DNA of 42,058 nucleotides from JAABTH01 sp964390725. GTDB taxonomy: Bacteria; Bacillota; Dethiobacteria; DTU022. The notes below the pieces were generated by a model, which searched no databases, was not told the DNA's origin, and was given only the letters and a program-made list of their open reading frames with translations. The stretch lies in assembly GCA_964390725.1 (NCBI GenBank), contig CAYMIW010000026.1, positions 1 through 42,058 on the forward strand, in the 5' to 3' direction. Below, piece by piece: positions 15,736 through 23,943 of this stretch. Every line of letters starts with the position of its first letter. Position 1 is the stretch's first letter. The translations under genes were made by a program, and so were the position numbers.

Positions 15736-17211
15736 ATGACTAACATAAGGCGCGAATTAATGGTAATCGGAGGGAAAGAGGTTAAAAGTGCCTCCGGAAA
15801 ATGGATGCAGGTCGAAAATCCTTCAAAGAAAGGAGAGATAGTTGCGGAGGTGCCCCGCGCCAATGATGAAGATGTTGATATGGCTGTCAATGTGGCTGAG
15901 GAAGCTTTCAAAACATGGAAAGAAGTCCCTATTGCTCAGAGGGGAGCTATATTACTGAAAATTGCAGATGCTATCGAGGAAGCGGCTGCCGAACTCGGAG
16001 AAATGGTCGCGACTGAAAACGGAAATGCCATAAGGTACACTTTGGGTGAGGCTAAAAATGCAGGCGAAAAAATACGCTATTACGGAGGATTAGCCAGTGA
16101 AGTTAAAGGGACCGTTTATCCCGGACCTAAAGATGCCTTTTTATATACTCGGCGTGAACCTTTAGGGGTGGTAGCGGCAATAACACCGTGGAATTCTCCG
16201 CTGGCTCTTGCAGCAGTAAAAATTGGCCCTGCGTTGCTAACAGGAAATACGGTTGTATTAAAACCGGCTTCGACAGCACCTGTCAGCGTAATTAACATGG
16301 TAAAGATAGCCAATAAATTTTTACCGGCTGGTGTGCTTAATATTATCACAGGCTCTGGTTCGGAGTGCGGTATGGCTCTGGCGAAGCATCCGAAAGTTAA
16401 AAAAATAACGTTTACCGGTTCTACTGAAGTTGGGAAACAGTTGCTTCAACTTGCAGCCGACCGCGTCGTTATGTCGACAATGGAATTGGGAGGTAAGAAT
16501 CCACAGATAGTGTGCCCGGATTCGTATCAGGACTATGTCGTAAACGGAGTTATTGGCACTGTTCGTTTTAACCGCATGGGACAGTCATGTTCCTCAGGAA
16601 GCCGTATCTACATACATAAGTCTATATTTGATTCATTCGTAGACAAGATGGTCAAAAAACTCAAAACTTACAAGCTGGGTAATGCGCTCAGCGAAGATAC
16701 CGATATAGGACCTATAGTCAATAGACAGCAATTTACCAAAGTATATTCATACATTGAGGCAGCACTGAAAGAAAAAAAGGCAACGCTCATGTGTGGCGGA
16801 CTACCTCCGGAGGAGGGACCGCTGGCAGAAGGGTACTACATCGAACCCACCGTATTCGTTAGCCCGGATGATAGCACTGTTTTAGCGAAAGAGGAAATAT
16901 TCGGGCCGGTAGTGGTTGCAATTCCATGGGATGATGAACAAGAGGTTTTAAGAATGGCTAATGACACTGCCTACGGGTTGGTTGCATATATATGGTGTCA
17001 CGATGCAGTGAAAGCTATGAATATGGCTCATTCTGTTAATGCCGGCAGCATCATGATAAATTATTGGGGACCCCCGACTGAAGGCCATCCTTACGGCGGA
17101 ATGAAGGAGAGCGGTATTGGTCGCGAAAATTGCCTGGAAGGTATATTAGGTAATTATACAGAGATGAAAGCCGTAACGTTAAATATGGATTATCCACCTA
17201 AAGGTGAATGA
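15736..17211 (+). CDS. NAD(P)-dependent aldehyde dehydrogenase
   Basis: 491 aa, full length. The cofactor region FTGSTEVGKQLL, general base Glu250 (MELGGKNP), catalytic Cys285 (GQSCSSGSR) and the oxyanion motif ITPWNSPLALA are all present. The C-terminal EEIFGPVVVAI and PYGGMKESGIGREN are typical of class ALDHs that oxidise a free aldehyde to the acid. The protein is not of the CoA-acylating type by length or motifs. AGGAGG precedes ATG 15736. Its place directly after the glycyl-radical-type gene suggests that enzyme's product, or a related intermediate, is an aldehyde. Confidence 0.94.
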   Translation: MTNIRRELMVIGGKEVKSASGKWMQVENPSKKGEIVAEVPRANDEDVDMAVNVAEEAFKTWKEVPIAQRGAILLKIADAIEEAAAELGEMVATENGNAIRYTLGEAKNAGEKIRYYGGLASEVKGTVYPGPKDAFLYTRREPLGVVAAITPWNSPLALAAVKIGPALLTGNTVVLKPASTAPVSVINMVKIANKFLPAGVLNIITGSGSECGMALAKHPKVKKITFTGSTEVGKQLLQLAADRVVMSTMELGGKNPQIVCPDSYQDYVVNGVIGTVRFNRMGQSCSSGSRIYIHKSIFDSFVDKMVKKLKTYKLGNALSEDTDIGPIVNRQQFTKVYSYIEAALKEKKATLMCGGLPPEEGPLAEGYYIEPTVFVSPDDSTVLAKEEIFGPVVVAIPWDDEQEVLRMANDTAYGLVAYIWCHDAVKAMNMAHSVNAGSIMINYWGPPTEGHPYGGMKESGIGRENCLEGILGNYTEMKAVTLNMDYPPKGE

Positions 17212-17313
17212 TGATCTTTAAAATCATAGTGAGGCAGGTTCAAGATAAAGAATAGTATACTTAATAATGGCGCTGGATATGTCATTTATAATGTTACTTC
17301 AAATTTGGTTTTT

Positions 17314-17341
17314 AAGGTGGGGTGTTATGACCCACCTTTTT
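17314..17341 (+). terminator. Rho-independent terminator of the TRAP/GRE/ALDH operon
   Basis: AAGGTGGG (17314-17321) pairs perfectly with CCCACCTT (17331-17338) around a 9-base loop and runs into TTTTT (17337-17341). It lies about 100 bases after the aldehyde dehydrogenase stop. Confidence 0.88.
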
Positions 17342-17439
17342 AATTAGCCTGCCATTGGATATTTCATACTTTATTTTTGCAGTTATAAAGATATAATCAG
17401 ATCAGGTTTAAAAAGAACAGTATTAAGGAGCTGGGTGCA

Positions 17440-18168
17440 ATTAAAATTCTGAATATAGCTCATCGGGGGGCTTCGTCCCTGGCCCCGGAAAATACCATTG
17501 AAGCTTTTGATCAGGCCCTTAACGCAGATGCTGACGGCCTGGAGTTTGATGTTCAGCTTACAGAAGACGGCGTCCCGGTGATTATTCATGACTACTCCCT
17601 GGACCGAACCACCTCAGGCCAGGGGATGGTTAACAATTATAAGCTTGAAGAACTGAGCCAGCTTGATGCCGGTAGCTGGTTTGATGCTCGCTTTGGCGGG
17701 TTAAATATTCCAACCCTGGAGCAGGTGCTTCTCCGTTACCAGCCCGGTAACCATTTATTCAATATAGAGCTTAAAACAGAGACAAGCCGGAACCAACAGC
17801 TTGAAAAGGCAGTAATCAGGGTAATCGAAAAGTATAATCTTGAGCAGCGGGTTATTATCTCTTCTTTCGATTACGATAGCCTGGTCAACTGCCATCGTAT
17901 AAATCCCGCCATTCGTACCGGTATGCTTTACTTCATGGAAGTTGAAGAGCCCTGGCAATTAGCCCTTTCCCTGAACTGCTACTCGGTTCATCCACTGTTC
18001 TCTTACCTGGAATCGGCAGTAACAATCAATAATTTTAAAAAGCACAATCTTGCCCTCTATCCCTGGACAGTAAACAGCCCTGACATTATGAGCAGCTTAA
18101 TCAACGGCGGTGTTCAGGGAATTATTACCGATTATCCCCATGTGCTTAACAAGCTACTTAATGGTTAA
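17440..18168 (+). CDS. Glycerophosphodiester phosphodiesterase, apparent ATT start
   Basis: About 242 aa, full length for cytoplasmic GDPDs. The catalytic His-Arg of IAHRGAS lies at residues 7-8, the metal-binding E-x-D in GLEFDVQL, and the second His in VIIHDYSLDRTTSG; the C-terminal ALYPWTVN and GIITDYPH are family motifs. There is no ATG, GTG or TTG in frame before these catalytic residues. AAGGAG (17425-17430) lies 9 bases ahead of ATT 17440, giving (M)KILNIAHRGAS, the usual GDPD N-terminus, so an ATT start is the best reading. It would hydrolyse glycerophosphodiesters to glycerol-3-phosphate and an alcohol. Its stop is 3 bases from that of the convergent MFS gene. Confidence 0.85.
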   Translation: MKILNIAHRGASSLAPENTIEAFDQALNADADGLEFDVQLTEDGVPVIIHDYSLDRTTSGQGMVNNYKLEELSQLDAGSWFDARFGGLNIPTLEQVLLRYQPGNHLFNIELKTETSRNQQLEKAVIRVIEKYNLEQRVIISSFDYDSLVNCHRINPAIRTGMLYFMEVEEPWQLALSLNCYSVHPLFSYLESAVTINNFKKHNLALYPWTVNSPDIMSSLINGGVQGIITDYPHVLNKLLNG

Positions 18169-18171
18169 CAT

Positions 18172-19491
18172 TTACCCGCCCATACTCTTATTTTCTGCAC
18201 CGTTAAGGCCGCTCTGGCGGGCCAGTTCAACAGGATCCGCCCCTAATTTACGCTTCCCGATTGTTAGAAAGAGGAAGCCAAGACCATAGACAACTGCTCC
18301 ACCGATAAACATGCCCTGGTTACCGAGTAGATCCATGGCTGAACCAAGCACAAATGGCCCCAACATTTGCCCGGTCATGGTGAAAATATAATAAAGCCCA
18401 ATATAAAAGCCGACCCGATCCCGCCCGCCAAGATCGGCGATCAGGGGCATAGCCTGCACGTTGACCAGGGCCCAGGCAAACCCGGCCAAAACGAAGATAA
18501 TGCCGATAATAGTGGTGTTACGAACAGGAATTGCCAGTAGAAAAAGAATAGGAATAATACCAAGGCCAATCAGCATGGCCGGTATTTTGCCCAGGCGGGT
18601 TCCGATAAAACCTGCCAGCAGGGCAAATACAAGGAAAGAACCGGCAAATGTAGTTAAAATAAAAGCTGCCCGGCCCTCAGTAAGCCCCAGGGTTTCAACC
18701 CCGTAAATGGGGAACATGGCATCTAAACCGGCAAAACCAATGAAGTAAGTAAGCATGGCGGCAAGAATAAAAAACCGGCCCCGCTGGCTGGGTTTGAAAA
18801 GCCGGCCAATCCCTTTAGCCGCTTCTATGATCGGGTTTCTTGATTCAACCGGCATGTTGTCAATATAAGCCGGTTTGCGATCTGCTTTCAGAAAAACGAT
18901 AACCAGGGTGATCAACAGCACCACGGCCCCGATTCCAAAAGTTAAACGGGGATCAATATCATAGAGCAGCGATAATCCGCCGAAAGCGATCAGGGTGCCT
19001 ATGCCGCCCATCAGGTTGATGATGCCGTTGGAAGTTGAACGTTTCTCCGGTGGTGTATGGTCCGGCATCAGTGAGATAATTGGCCCCCGGTATGAGTGCA
19101 TGGCTGCTGTAAATAATATTTCAGTTATGATCAGGGTCCATAAAAATGCTGATGCGTAAGGTATGGCAAAAAAGAGCAGGGCAGCAACCGGCAGGGCCAC
19201 TACTACAAAAGGTAACCGTCTGCCCAGTGGAGAATTGATGCGGTCGGACCAGGCCCCGATTATAGGAATCAGCAGCAACCCAATCAGGTTGTCTGTACCC
19301 ATTAACAGGCCAATTATAGCCCGTGATTCAAAAAAAGAACGGTACATCAGGGGTAAAAAGGCGTTGTAGGTGGTAAACACAAGCTGTACCCCGAGAAAAC
19401 CAAAACCGATCCACCAGATTATTTTGTAAGAAAATTCTTTGTAGTTACTCTCACTTTGTTTTGCCTCTGCATCATCTTTTTTTATGTTCAC
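18172..19491 (-). CDS. MFS transporter, GPH/sugar-symporter-like
   Basis: 439 aa, about 12 membrane helices. GAWSDRINSPLGRRLP is the loop 2-3 signature (D-R-x-x-x-x-x-G-R-R-x-P) of sugar symporters of the GPH/SUT-like branch. Start is GTG 19491; the nearest Shine-Dalgarno (AAGGAGG) is 14 bases away, rather far, so initiation may be weak. The substrate is unknown; a sugar or glycoside is likely from family membership. It converges on the GDPD gene. Confidence 0.85.
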   Translation of the reverse strand: MNIKKDDAEAKQSESNYKEFSYKIIWWIGFGFLGVQLVFTTYNAFLPLMYRSFFESRAIIGLLMGTDNLIGLLLIPIIGAWSDRINSPLGRRLPFVVVALPVAALLFFAIPYASAFLWTLIITEILFTAAMHSYRGPIISLMPDHTPPEKRSTSNGIINLMGGIGTLIAFGGLSLLYDIDPRLTFGIGAVVLLITLVIVFLKADRKPAYIDNMPVESRNPIIEAAKGIGRLFKPSQRGRFFILAAMLTYFIGFAGLDAMFPIYGVETLGLTEGRAAFILTTFAGSFLVFALLAGFIGTRLGKIPAMLIGLGIIPILFLLAIPVRNTTIIGIIFVLAGFAWALVNVQAMPLIADLGGRDRVGFYIGLYYIFTMTGQMLGPFVLGSAMDLLGNQGMFIGGAVVYGLGFLFLTIGKRKLGADPVELARQSGLNGAENKSMGG

Positions 19492-19636
19492 TGCTTTTCA
19501 CCAACCCTCCTTGTAATCTAACTGCATAGTTTCTGTTTACCTTTATGTAATATGCTAATTCTATCACAGCACAAATAGATAAAAATAGATTTAACAATAA
19601 TTTTACACAATAATCTAGACTTAACCGCCATTTACT

Positions 19637-19662
19637 GTGTCTACTTTATTGGGGCAAGGTCA
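19637..19662 (+). repeat. Terminal inverted repeat, left copy
   Basis: 26 bases beginning GTGTCTACTTTATTGG, the exact reverse complement of 20837-20862. Confidence 0.85.
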
Positions 19663-19708
19663 TTTATAATTCTAGGTAGAAGTAATCATTAGAGCTATAT
19701 ATTGATAA

Positions 19709-20791
19709 TCAATCGAGCGGTTCAAGTGGTTCGGTTGCCGGTAACACAATGTTGGGATTATCCCTTTTAAATATTTTCAGCAACTCTTCTTTTAACCCAT
19801 TGGGTAATGTCTCTTCATTCCAATACCCTAGTGTAGTTGGTTCGTGAAAATAGAAGGGATCTTTGTAGTATTTGGAATCAAAAATATCTTTGTTTTCCAC
19901 GTTACTATAGATAATGGGCCAGTAATAGTCATTAAATTGAGTAGATATTTTGCCTTTAAGCCATGGGCTCCTTGCCTTTTCAAGGTTTTTTGTGTAACCA
20001 AGCGGTCTTATAACTGAGTAATGGTTATGTGGTATAGAGCTTAATGCTATTCTTCCCAGATATTCTCCAGAATAAATATTTTGGCCATTACGTAGGGAAA
20101 TGCCTTCTGCCAAGTGTCCATTTTGAATAATCGCACCTACATACGGATTGTACAGATATACATTATATTCCCCGCTGTACTCACTGATCTGCCAGACTAT
20201 CCCTTCTGTGCCACTATATACATCTACTTCATCGCTAAACCTAGTCATAAAGTCCCATGAAGAATGGGCGCCCAAACCAGAGCCGATTTCCGGGTAATAG
20301 TACTTAAAATTGTATTGTGTATTCGTAACTATTAAAGATATTGGCTCCTCGGTATCAAAGATCCAATCTTTCCAAGGATAACGTTGTTCAAGGACTTCGG
20401 AATAATCGAGTTCAATTTCTTTTCCGGAATCATCTTGGATTTTTATCACAAAATTAAGTTCATCTCCAAGAAGATACATTAAGTCGACAATCGTTGCCGT
20501 TAATTTTCCATCCACTTCTTCCACGGGCATGTTTTCCTGTTTGATTTCGCCATCACTTATAACATTAAAAAAGAGATTATAATCAGAAAGGGCTACCTCG
20601 CCCTTGTAATCTATAAAAAGAACCGCTCCTCTATAGGGAAGTGTTCCTATTTCAAAAGCGAAATCTTCTTCCGACAGTGCTATTGTTTGCTCATCTTCTG
20701 CCAACTCTTCTTCTATCTCACCAATGCACCCATATGCTCCCACGAAAGAGAAAATAAACAGAATCGTTGACAAAAGCCTGAACCATTTCAT
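19709..20791 (-). CDS. Lipoprotein with M23 (LytM-like) peptidase domain
   Basis: About 360 aa from ATG 20791, chosen because AGGAGGAGGG lies just upstream; an ATG 42 bases earlier lacks one. Signal peptide with lipobox GAYGC, then an acidic linker and a beta-rich region. The C-terminal half has M23 landmarks: GAHSSWDF (His-x3-Asp zinc ligands), the DVYSGTEGIVWQI strand, IQNGHLAEG, then LRNGQNIYSGEYLGRI, and HNHYSV (His-x-His). These suggest a zinc endopeptidase acting on peptidoglycan, or a catalytically altered relative, anchored outside the membrane. It is the only gene inside the inverted-repeat unit. The C-terminal 100 residues after the HxH motif are longer than usual for LytM domains. 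Confidence 0.8.
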   Translation of the reverse strand: MKWFRLLSTILFIFSFVGAYGCIGEIEEELAEDEQTIALSEEDFAFEIGTLPYRGAVLFIDYKGEVALSDYNLFFNVISDGEIKQENMPVEEVDGKLTATIVDLMYLLGDELNFVIKIQDDSGKEIELDYSEVLEQRYPWKDWIFDTEEPISLIVTNTQYNFKYYYPEIGSGLGAHSSWDFMTRFSDEVDVYSGTEGIVWQISEYSGEYNVYLYNPYVGAIIQNGHLAEGISLRNGQNIYSGEYLGRIALSSIPHNHYSVIRPLGYTKNLEKARSPWLKGKISTQFNDYYWPIIYSNVENKDIFDSKYYKDPFYFHEPTTLGYWNEETLPNGLKEELLKIFKRDNPNIVLPATEPLEPLD

Positions 20792-20836
20792 CTCTATCCC
20801 TCCTCCTAATTCAATATAATGTGGTTTTCTCAACCT

Positions 20837-20862
20837 TGACCTTGCCCCAATAAAGTAGACAC
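20837..20862 (-). repeat. Terminal inverted repeat, right copy
   Basis: 26 bases, the exact reverse complement of 19637-19662; part of it overlaps the upstream region of the enclosed gene and may supply its promoter. Confidence 0.85.
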
Positions 20863-21036
20863 GGCAAATAGCAAGGTATTCATTAGTTGTTTAAAATATG
20901 CTGACCATTATTATAGCCTTCACGATATATTTATGTGGGCATATATTTGCATGGTTTTTTACGAGGTAACTGCATTAAATCATGACGTTCCGAGTGGTTT
21001 TAGATTTATTTGAAAGCTTTAAAAGCTTTAATTTAC

Positions 21037-21126
21037 TGGCGGAGAGAGTGGGATTCGAACCCACGGTGCCTTGCGACACACACGATTTCGAGTCGTGCGC
21101 CTTCAACCGGACTCGGCCATCTCTCC
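21037..21126 (-). tRNA. tRNA-Ser (anticodon CGA)
   Basis: 90 nt with encoded CCA. Acceptor stem GGAGAGA/TCTCTCC, anticodon loop CTCGAAA flanked by CACGA/TCGTG, a long variable arm as expected for tRNA-Ser, and T loop GTTCGAATC. It reads UCG. Positions 21083-21106 are duplicated at 3395-3418. Confidence 0.96.
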
Positions 21127-21188
21127 GTGCAGTCAATCCGTTCTGCATTATTATAACCTCTTAAGGCCTTATTTGCCAAGGGAGTCGC

Positions 21189-21551
21189 CTACTTCTTTTT
21201 CCAGGGCTTGTTAGCCTTGGGCTGCTGGGCTGTTTTTAACATTGGTTCCGGCTTCACATATTTATCCTTTACGCCCTGCACTTCATCTGCCTTGGCTTCC
21301 TCCACAACCCGGTATTCCAGTTCACCCACAACCTGCTCGAAGGGTGCTTTCAGGTCATCTGCTATGGCTTCCACAAGGGCAGTCAACTTCTTGCTGGCCC
21401 TGCCGTCCAATAAAAACTTCTTATAATCTCTTACACAAACCTCAATCCGCTTGCTGGCCCCGGTATATTTGCGTTCTTGTTTGTCTCCCGGGTGGTAAAG
21501 CTCAAAGACGCCACTGGTTTGCTCCTTCTTCTCCTTGGTTACAGTTGTTAT
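21189..21551 (-). CDS. Hypothetical protein (about 120 aa), apparent ATA start
   Basis: The reading frame extends well upstream of the first TTG, to a stop at the level of 21571. AGGAGG lies 7 bases before ATA 21551, giving (M)TTVTKEKKEQTSGVFELY, a plausible N-terminus. The product is charged and Lys-rich with a basic Pro/Lys tail (KANKPWKKK), no Cys, signal peptide or membrane helix. No family is recognised. A mutated ATG or a true ATA start are both possible; internal TTG starts would delete about a third of the protein. Confidence 0.6.
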   Translation of the reverse strand: MTTVTKEKKEQTSGVFELYHPGDKQERKYTGASKRIEVCVRDYKKFLLDGRASKKLTALVEAIADDLKAPFEQVVGELEYRVVEEAKADEVQGVKDKYVKPEPMLKTAQQPKANKPWKKK

Positions 21552-21751
21552 GGTAAATCCTCCTTGCGTTTAGTCTGGAAAAATCTTCCAGCTAAAGACA
21601 TTTTACTTGACCTTCCGATCTTTCGCAAGGAGTTATTACTATTTTTGGTTAATTTATTTTGGGGATAATAGGGCAAGCCCCTACTTTACTAAACTCAAGA
21701 AGGAGGAACAAAACTTCTGTAAATACCTTGCGTTGCTAACTTATTAACTGA

Positions 21752-22342
21752 TTATGATTCTAAATAAACACCAATAACACTATTATCTTCCAAATCATTA
21801 CGTCGCTCATTAAGCAACTCGCTTAAATGTGAATTTACTGCAATTTTAAAATTCTCTTCCTTGTATCCATCAATAGACTCATCCCTGTATTTTAATAAGA
21901 TGCTATATTCTCCCGGCAACAGAATAACATCTGAAAGAGCTACCCGTGGATCATTTTCAATAAATTTAAATACATAATCTGCACCCGAATTGCCATAGAT
22001 ATATAATGGTTTAGCTCTTTCTATATCTAACCACCTTTCTTCATCATGCACTTCTTTCGATATCCAATACCACTTTAACTCCCAAGTTTGCCCGGCATGT
22101 GATTTAAAATATACTTTTATATCAGAAATTGTGGTGCCCTTATTACCCTCGTTGGTAATTGTAACAGGAAGATATATACAAAACTGGCTTTTTAAATAAT
22201 AGAAGTATACTAAGTTGCTTGCTACAAAAAATTTAATTTTTGCACTTTTATTGGTAAGCTTATAGGTTATTATCGCTCCTGCAATTGCTCCAAGTATGCT
22301 CCCAATAACGCCAATGCTACCACCCAATAATATCTCATTCAT
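21752..22342 (-). CDS. Hypothetical membrane-anchored protein (196 aa)
   Basis: One N-terminal helix (GGSIGVIGSILGAIAGAIIT, with the GxxxG-type small-residue pattern) followed by a soluble domain of about 165 residues rich in beta-strand sequence (LPVTITNEGNKGTTISDIKV is like an Ig-fold strand pair). This layout suggests a single-pass protein. No catalytic motif is recognised. It directly follows the broken mrr gene on the same strand, 29 bases away, so may have been part of that transcript. Confidence 0.7.
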   Translation of the reverse strand: MNEILLGGSIGVIGSILGAIAGAIITYKLTNKSAKIKFFVASNLVYFYYLKSQFCIYLPVTITNEGNKGTTISDIKVYFKSHAGQTWELKWYWISKEVHDEERWLDIERAKPLYIYGNSGADYVFKFIENDPRVALSDVILLPGEYSILLKYRDESIDGYKEENFKIAVNSHLSELLNERRNDLEDNSVIGVYLES

Positions 22343-22371
22343 TATATATTCCTCACATAATAATTTTTACG

Positions 22372-23220
22372 CTATATACTTTCAAACCATTCATTATCAA
22401 TATTAACCTTCTCAACAAACTCAATCTTAATCCCCAAAGAAAGTTCTTTAAGCTTCTTCACCAAGTCATCACCGTCAATTAAATCAATTGGTGGTGCTCC
22501 ATCCCTATGTGCTTCTTTTATGGCATCTCTCGTAAAAAAGCCAGTGGTAATAAAAATGCCCTTATCCGCTCTTCCCTGTAGGGCACCCCTAAAATTTCTA
22601 ATATGTGTTGACGTTACTGAATCCTGAAATCTTTTGCATTGGAACATAGCATGAAAGCTAACCAGTCCTGCAATTTTTATAATACCCTTACCATCGATTC
22701 CACCATCTCCGCTTTTTCCGGTAACCTCAACTTGTGTAAAGCCACACTCTCTTAATATCCTTTGTGCCAACCTTTCAAACCGATCTGGCTCTATGGCAAA
22801 CAATACTGCTTTAAGCTCATCTTCCCATCTTAAGGTCTGTAGTTCTTCTGGTTCGTCATTATCCACTTCTACTTCTGTTTTATTGGCATCTTTTTTCTTC
22901 CTGTCCATTTCCTTAACTATTTTTACAACTTCACGGGGTTCTATCTCCATAGGTTCACTTCCAGGCTTTGTTAAAGCCCAAATCCCTCTTGCCGAATTCT
23001 CTAATAAACCATATTTTTTTAGATAGGTTCTTGTCTAAGCCAATCTATATTCCACTTCGCTTCTTGAACCATCACCGTGGGGTATATCAACAATTTCATC
23101 CGGGAGGTTTAACAGCTCTATGGTCTTTTCATTAATTTCATCGATATTTCCAGAACCACCCAACTGGTGCATGGCCTTTAATAGTGGATTCATCATGCTG
23201 TCATAAGTTGGAATGTCCAT
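22372..23220 (-). pseudogene. mrr: Mrr-type restriction endonuclease split by one amber codon
   Basis: One frame of 283 codons interrupted only by TAG at 23037-23035. Before it is a 61-residue N-terminal winged-helix domain (MDIPTYDSMMNPLLKAMHQL to VEYRLA); after it TRTYLKKYGLLENSARGIWALT completes that domain, then the Mrr catalytic domain with VTGKSGDGGIDGKG and FQCKR (the D and Q-x-K of PD-(D/E)XK) and a GIFITTGFF strand. At the stop, relatives normally have Trp, so TGG to TAG is likely. Mrr cuts methylated foreign DNA. The C-terminal ATG at 22950 could give a separate 192-aa polypeptide holding the nuclease domain. Confidence 0.85.
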
Positions 23221-23378
23221 TTAACTTCTTACCCCTCCCCTTTTGCGATATTTCAATCTTTATATAACAATGAATGCTCTAAAGTTATTCATTAGCGCAG
23301 TTCAAACATATCCCTTTTAGTCATATATTAGAATTCCTGCTATGGTTATTAAAACTCCTTTAAATAGATTATTTGTAT

Positions 23379-23942
23379 TTAATTTACATCAGCATCTGTT
23401 ATCTCAAAGATAGCCTGCCCGAAACCGAACATTTCTGGCTTGAATATAAACTCCCATTTCGACTGTCCCTCTTCGACATCAAAAGCAATCTCGCCTCTCA
23501 TCTTTCTCCCAGCGCCAAGCTCACCATCAAGGCTACCTTTTGTATCAGCAAATATTGTCATACTGCATGAATAATGCTCTTCGTCATAAAGTGAAAACAT
23601 AGCCAAACTTGATATGTTGGTAGCACTATCACCTGCATTTTCGATTGTGCAATCAAAAACAATCCATTTTTCCCCGGGGTCAGGCTTCATAAATTCAGAA
23701 CCTTGATCCCAACGAATACTGTTTAGTGTAAAAATTAGATCCCCCATTTTTACCGTGTCACCTAAATAGAAGGTTTCATTTGCTGCTTCTGTTTCATCAA
23801 TGGGTTCTTCAACTGGTATACTATCAGCTTCTTCGCGTTCTACTCTTTCAGGCTCAGTTGTATCCCCACTTCCAATGGCGATAATAACAAAAACAACTAA
23901 AATCAGAACAGATATTATAGACAAATAATACTGTTTTTTCAT
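23379..23942 (-). CDS. DUF4352-like secreted or membrane-anchored protein
   Basis: 187 aa: N-terminal hydrophobic segment (SIISVLILVVFVIIAIGSG) without a lipobox Cys, an acidic linker, then a DUF4352/telokin-like Ig domain (YLGDTVKMGDLIFTLNSIRW, KWIVFDCTIENAGDSATNIS). Such domains are common on Gram-positive surfaces with unknown ligands. AGGGGGG precedes ATG 23942. It begins 1 base after the next gene's stop, so the two are co-translated. Confidence 0.8.
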   Translation of the reverse strand: MKKQYYLSIISVLILVVFVIIAIGSGDTTEPERVEREEADSIPVEEPIDETEAANETFYLGDTVKMGDLIFTLNSIRWDQGSEFMKPDPGEKWIVFDCTIENAGDSATNISSLAMFSLYDEEHYSCSMTIFADTKGSLDGELGAGRKMRGEIAFDVEEGQSKWEFIFKPEMFGFGQAIFEITDADVN

Positions 23943-23943
23943 A

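Larger units (their letters stand above)
19637..20862. mobile_element. 1.2-kb inverted-repeat-bounded unit carrying an M23-type gene, no transposase
   Basis: Perfect 26-bp inverted repeats at 19637-19662 and 20837-20862 enclose one gene. The match continues imperfectly for about 10 bases outside (7/10). The whole is the size of a small insertion sequence but holds no transposase, so it looks like a non-autonomous passenger element mobilised in trans. No clear target-site duplication is seen at the outer edges. Confidence 0.65.

Noticed and set aside
23035..23037. In-frame TAG in mrr read as pyrrolysine
   Set aside because: Mrr is not a methylamine methyltransferase, the position is Trp-like in the family, and no pyl genes are present in the window. 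A nonsense mutation is simpler.
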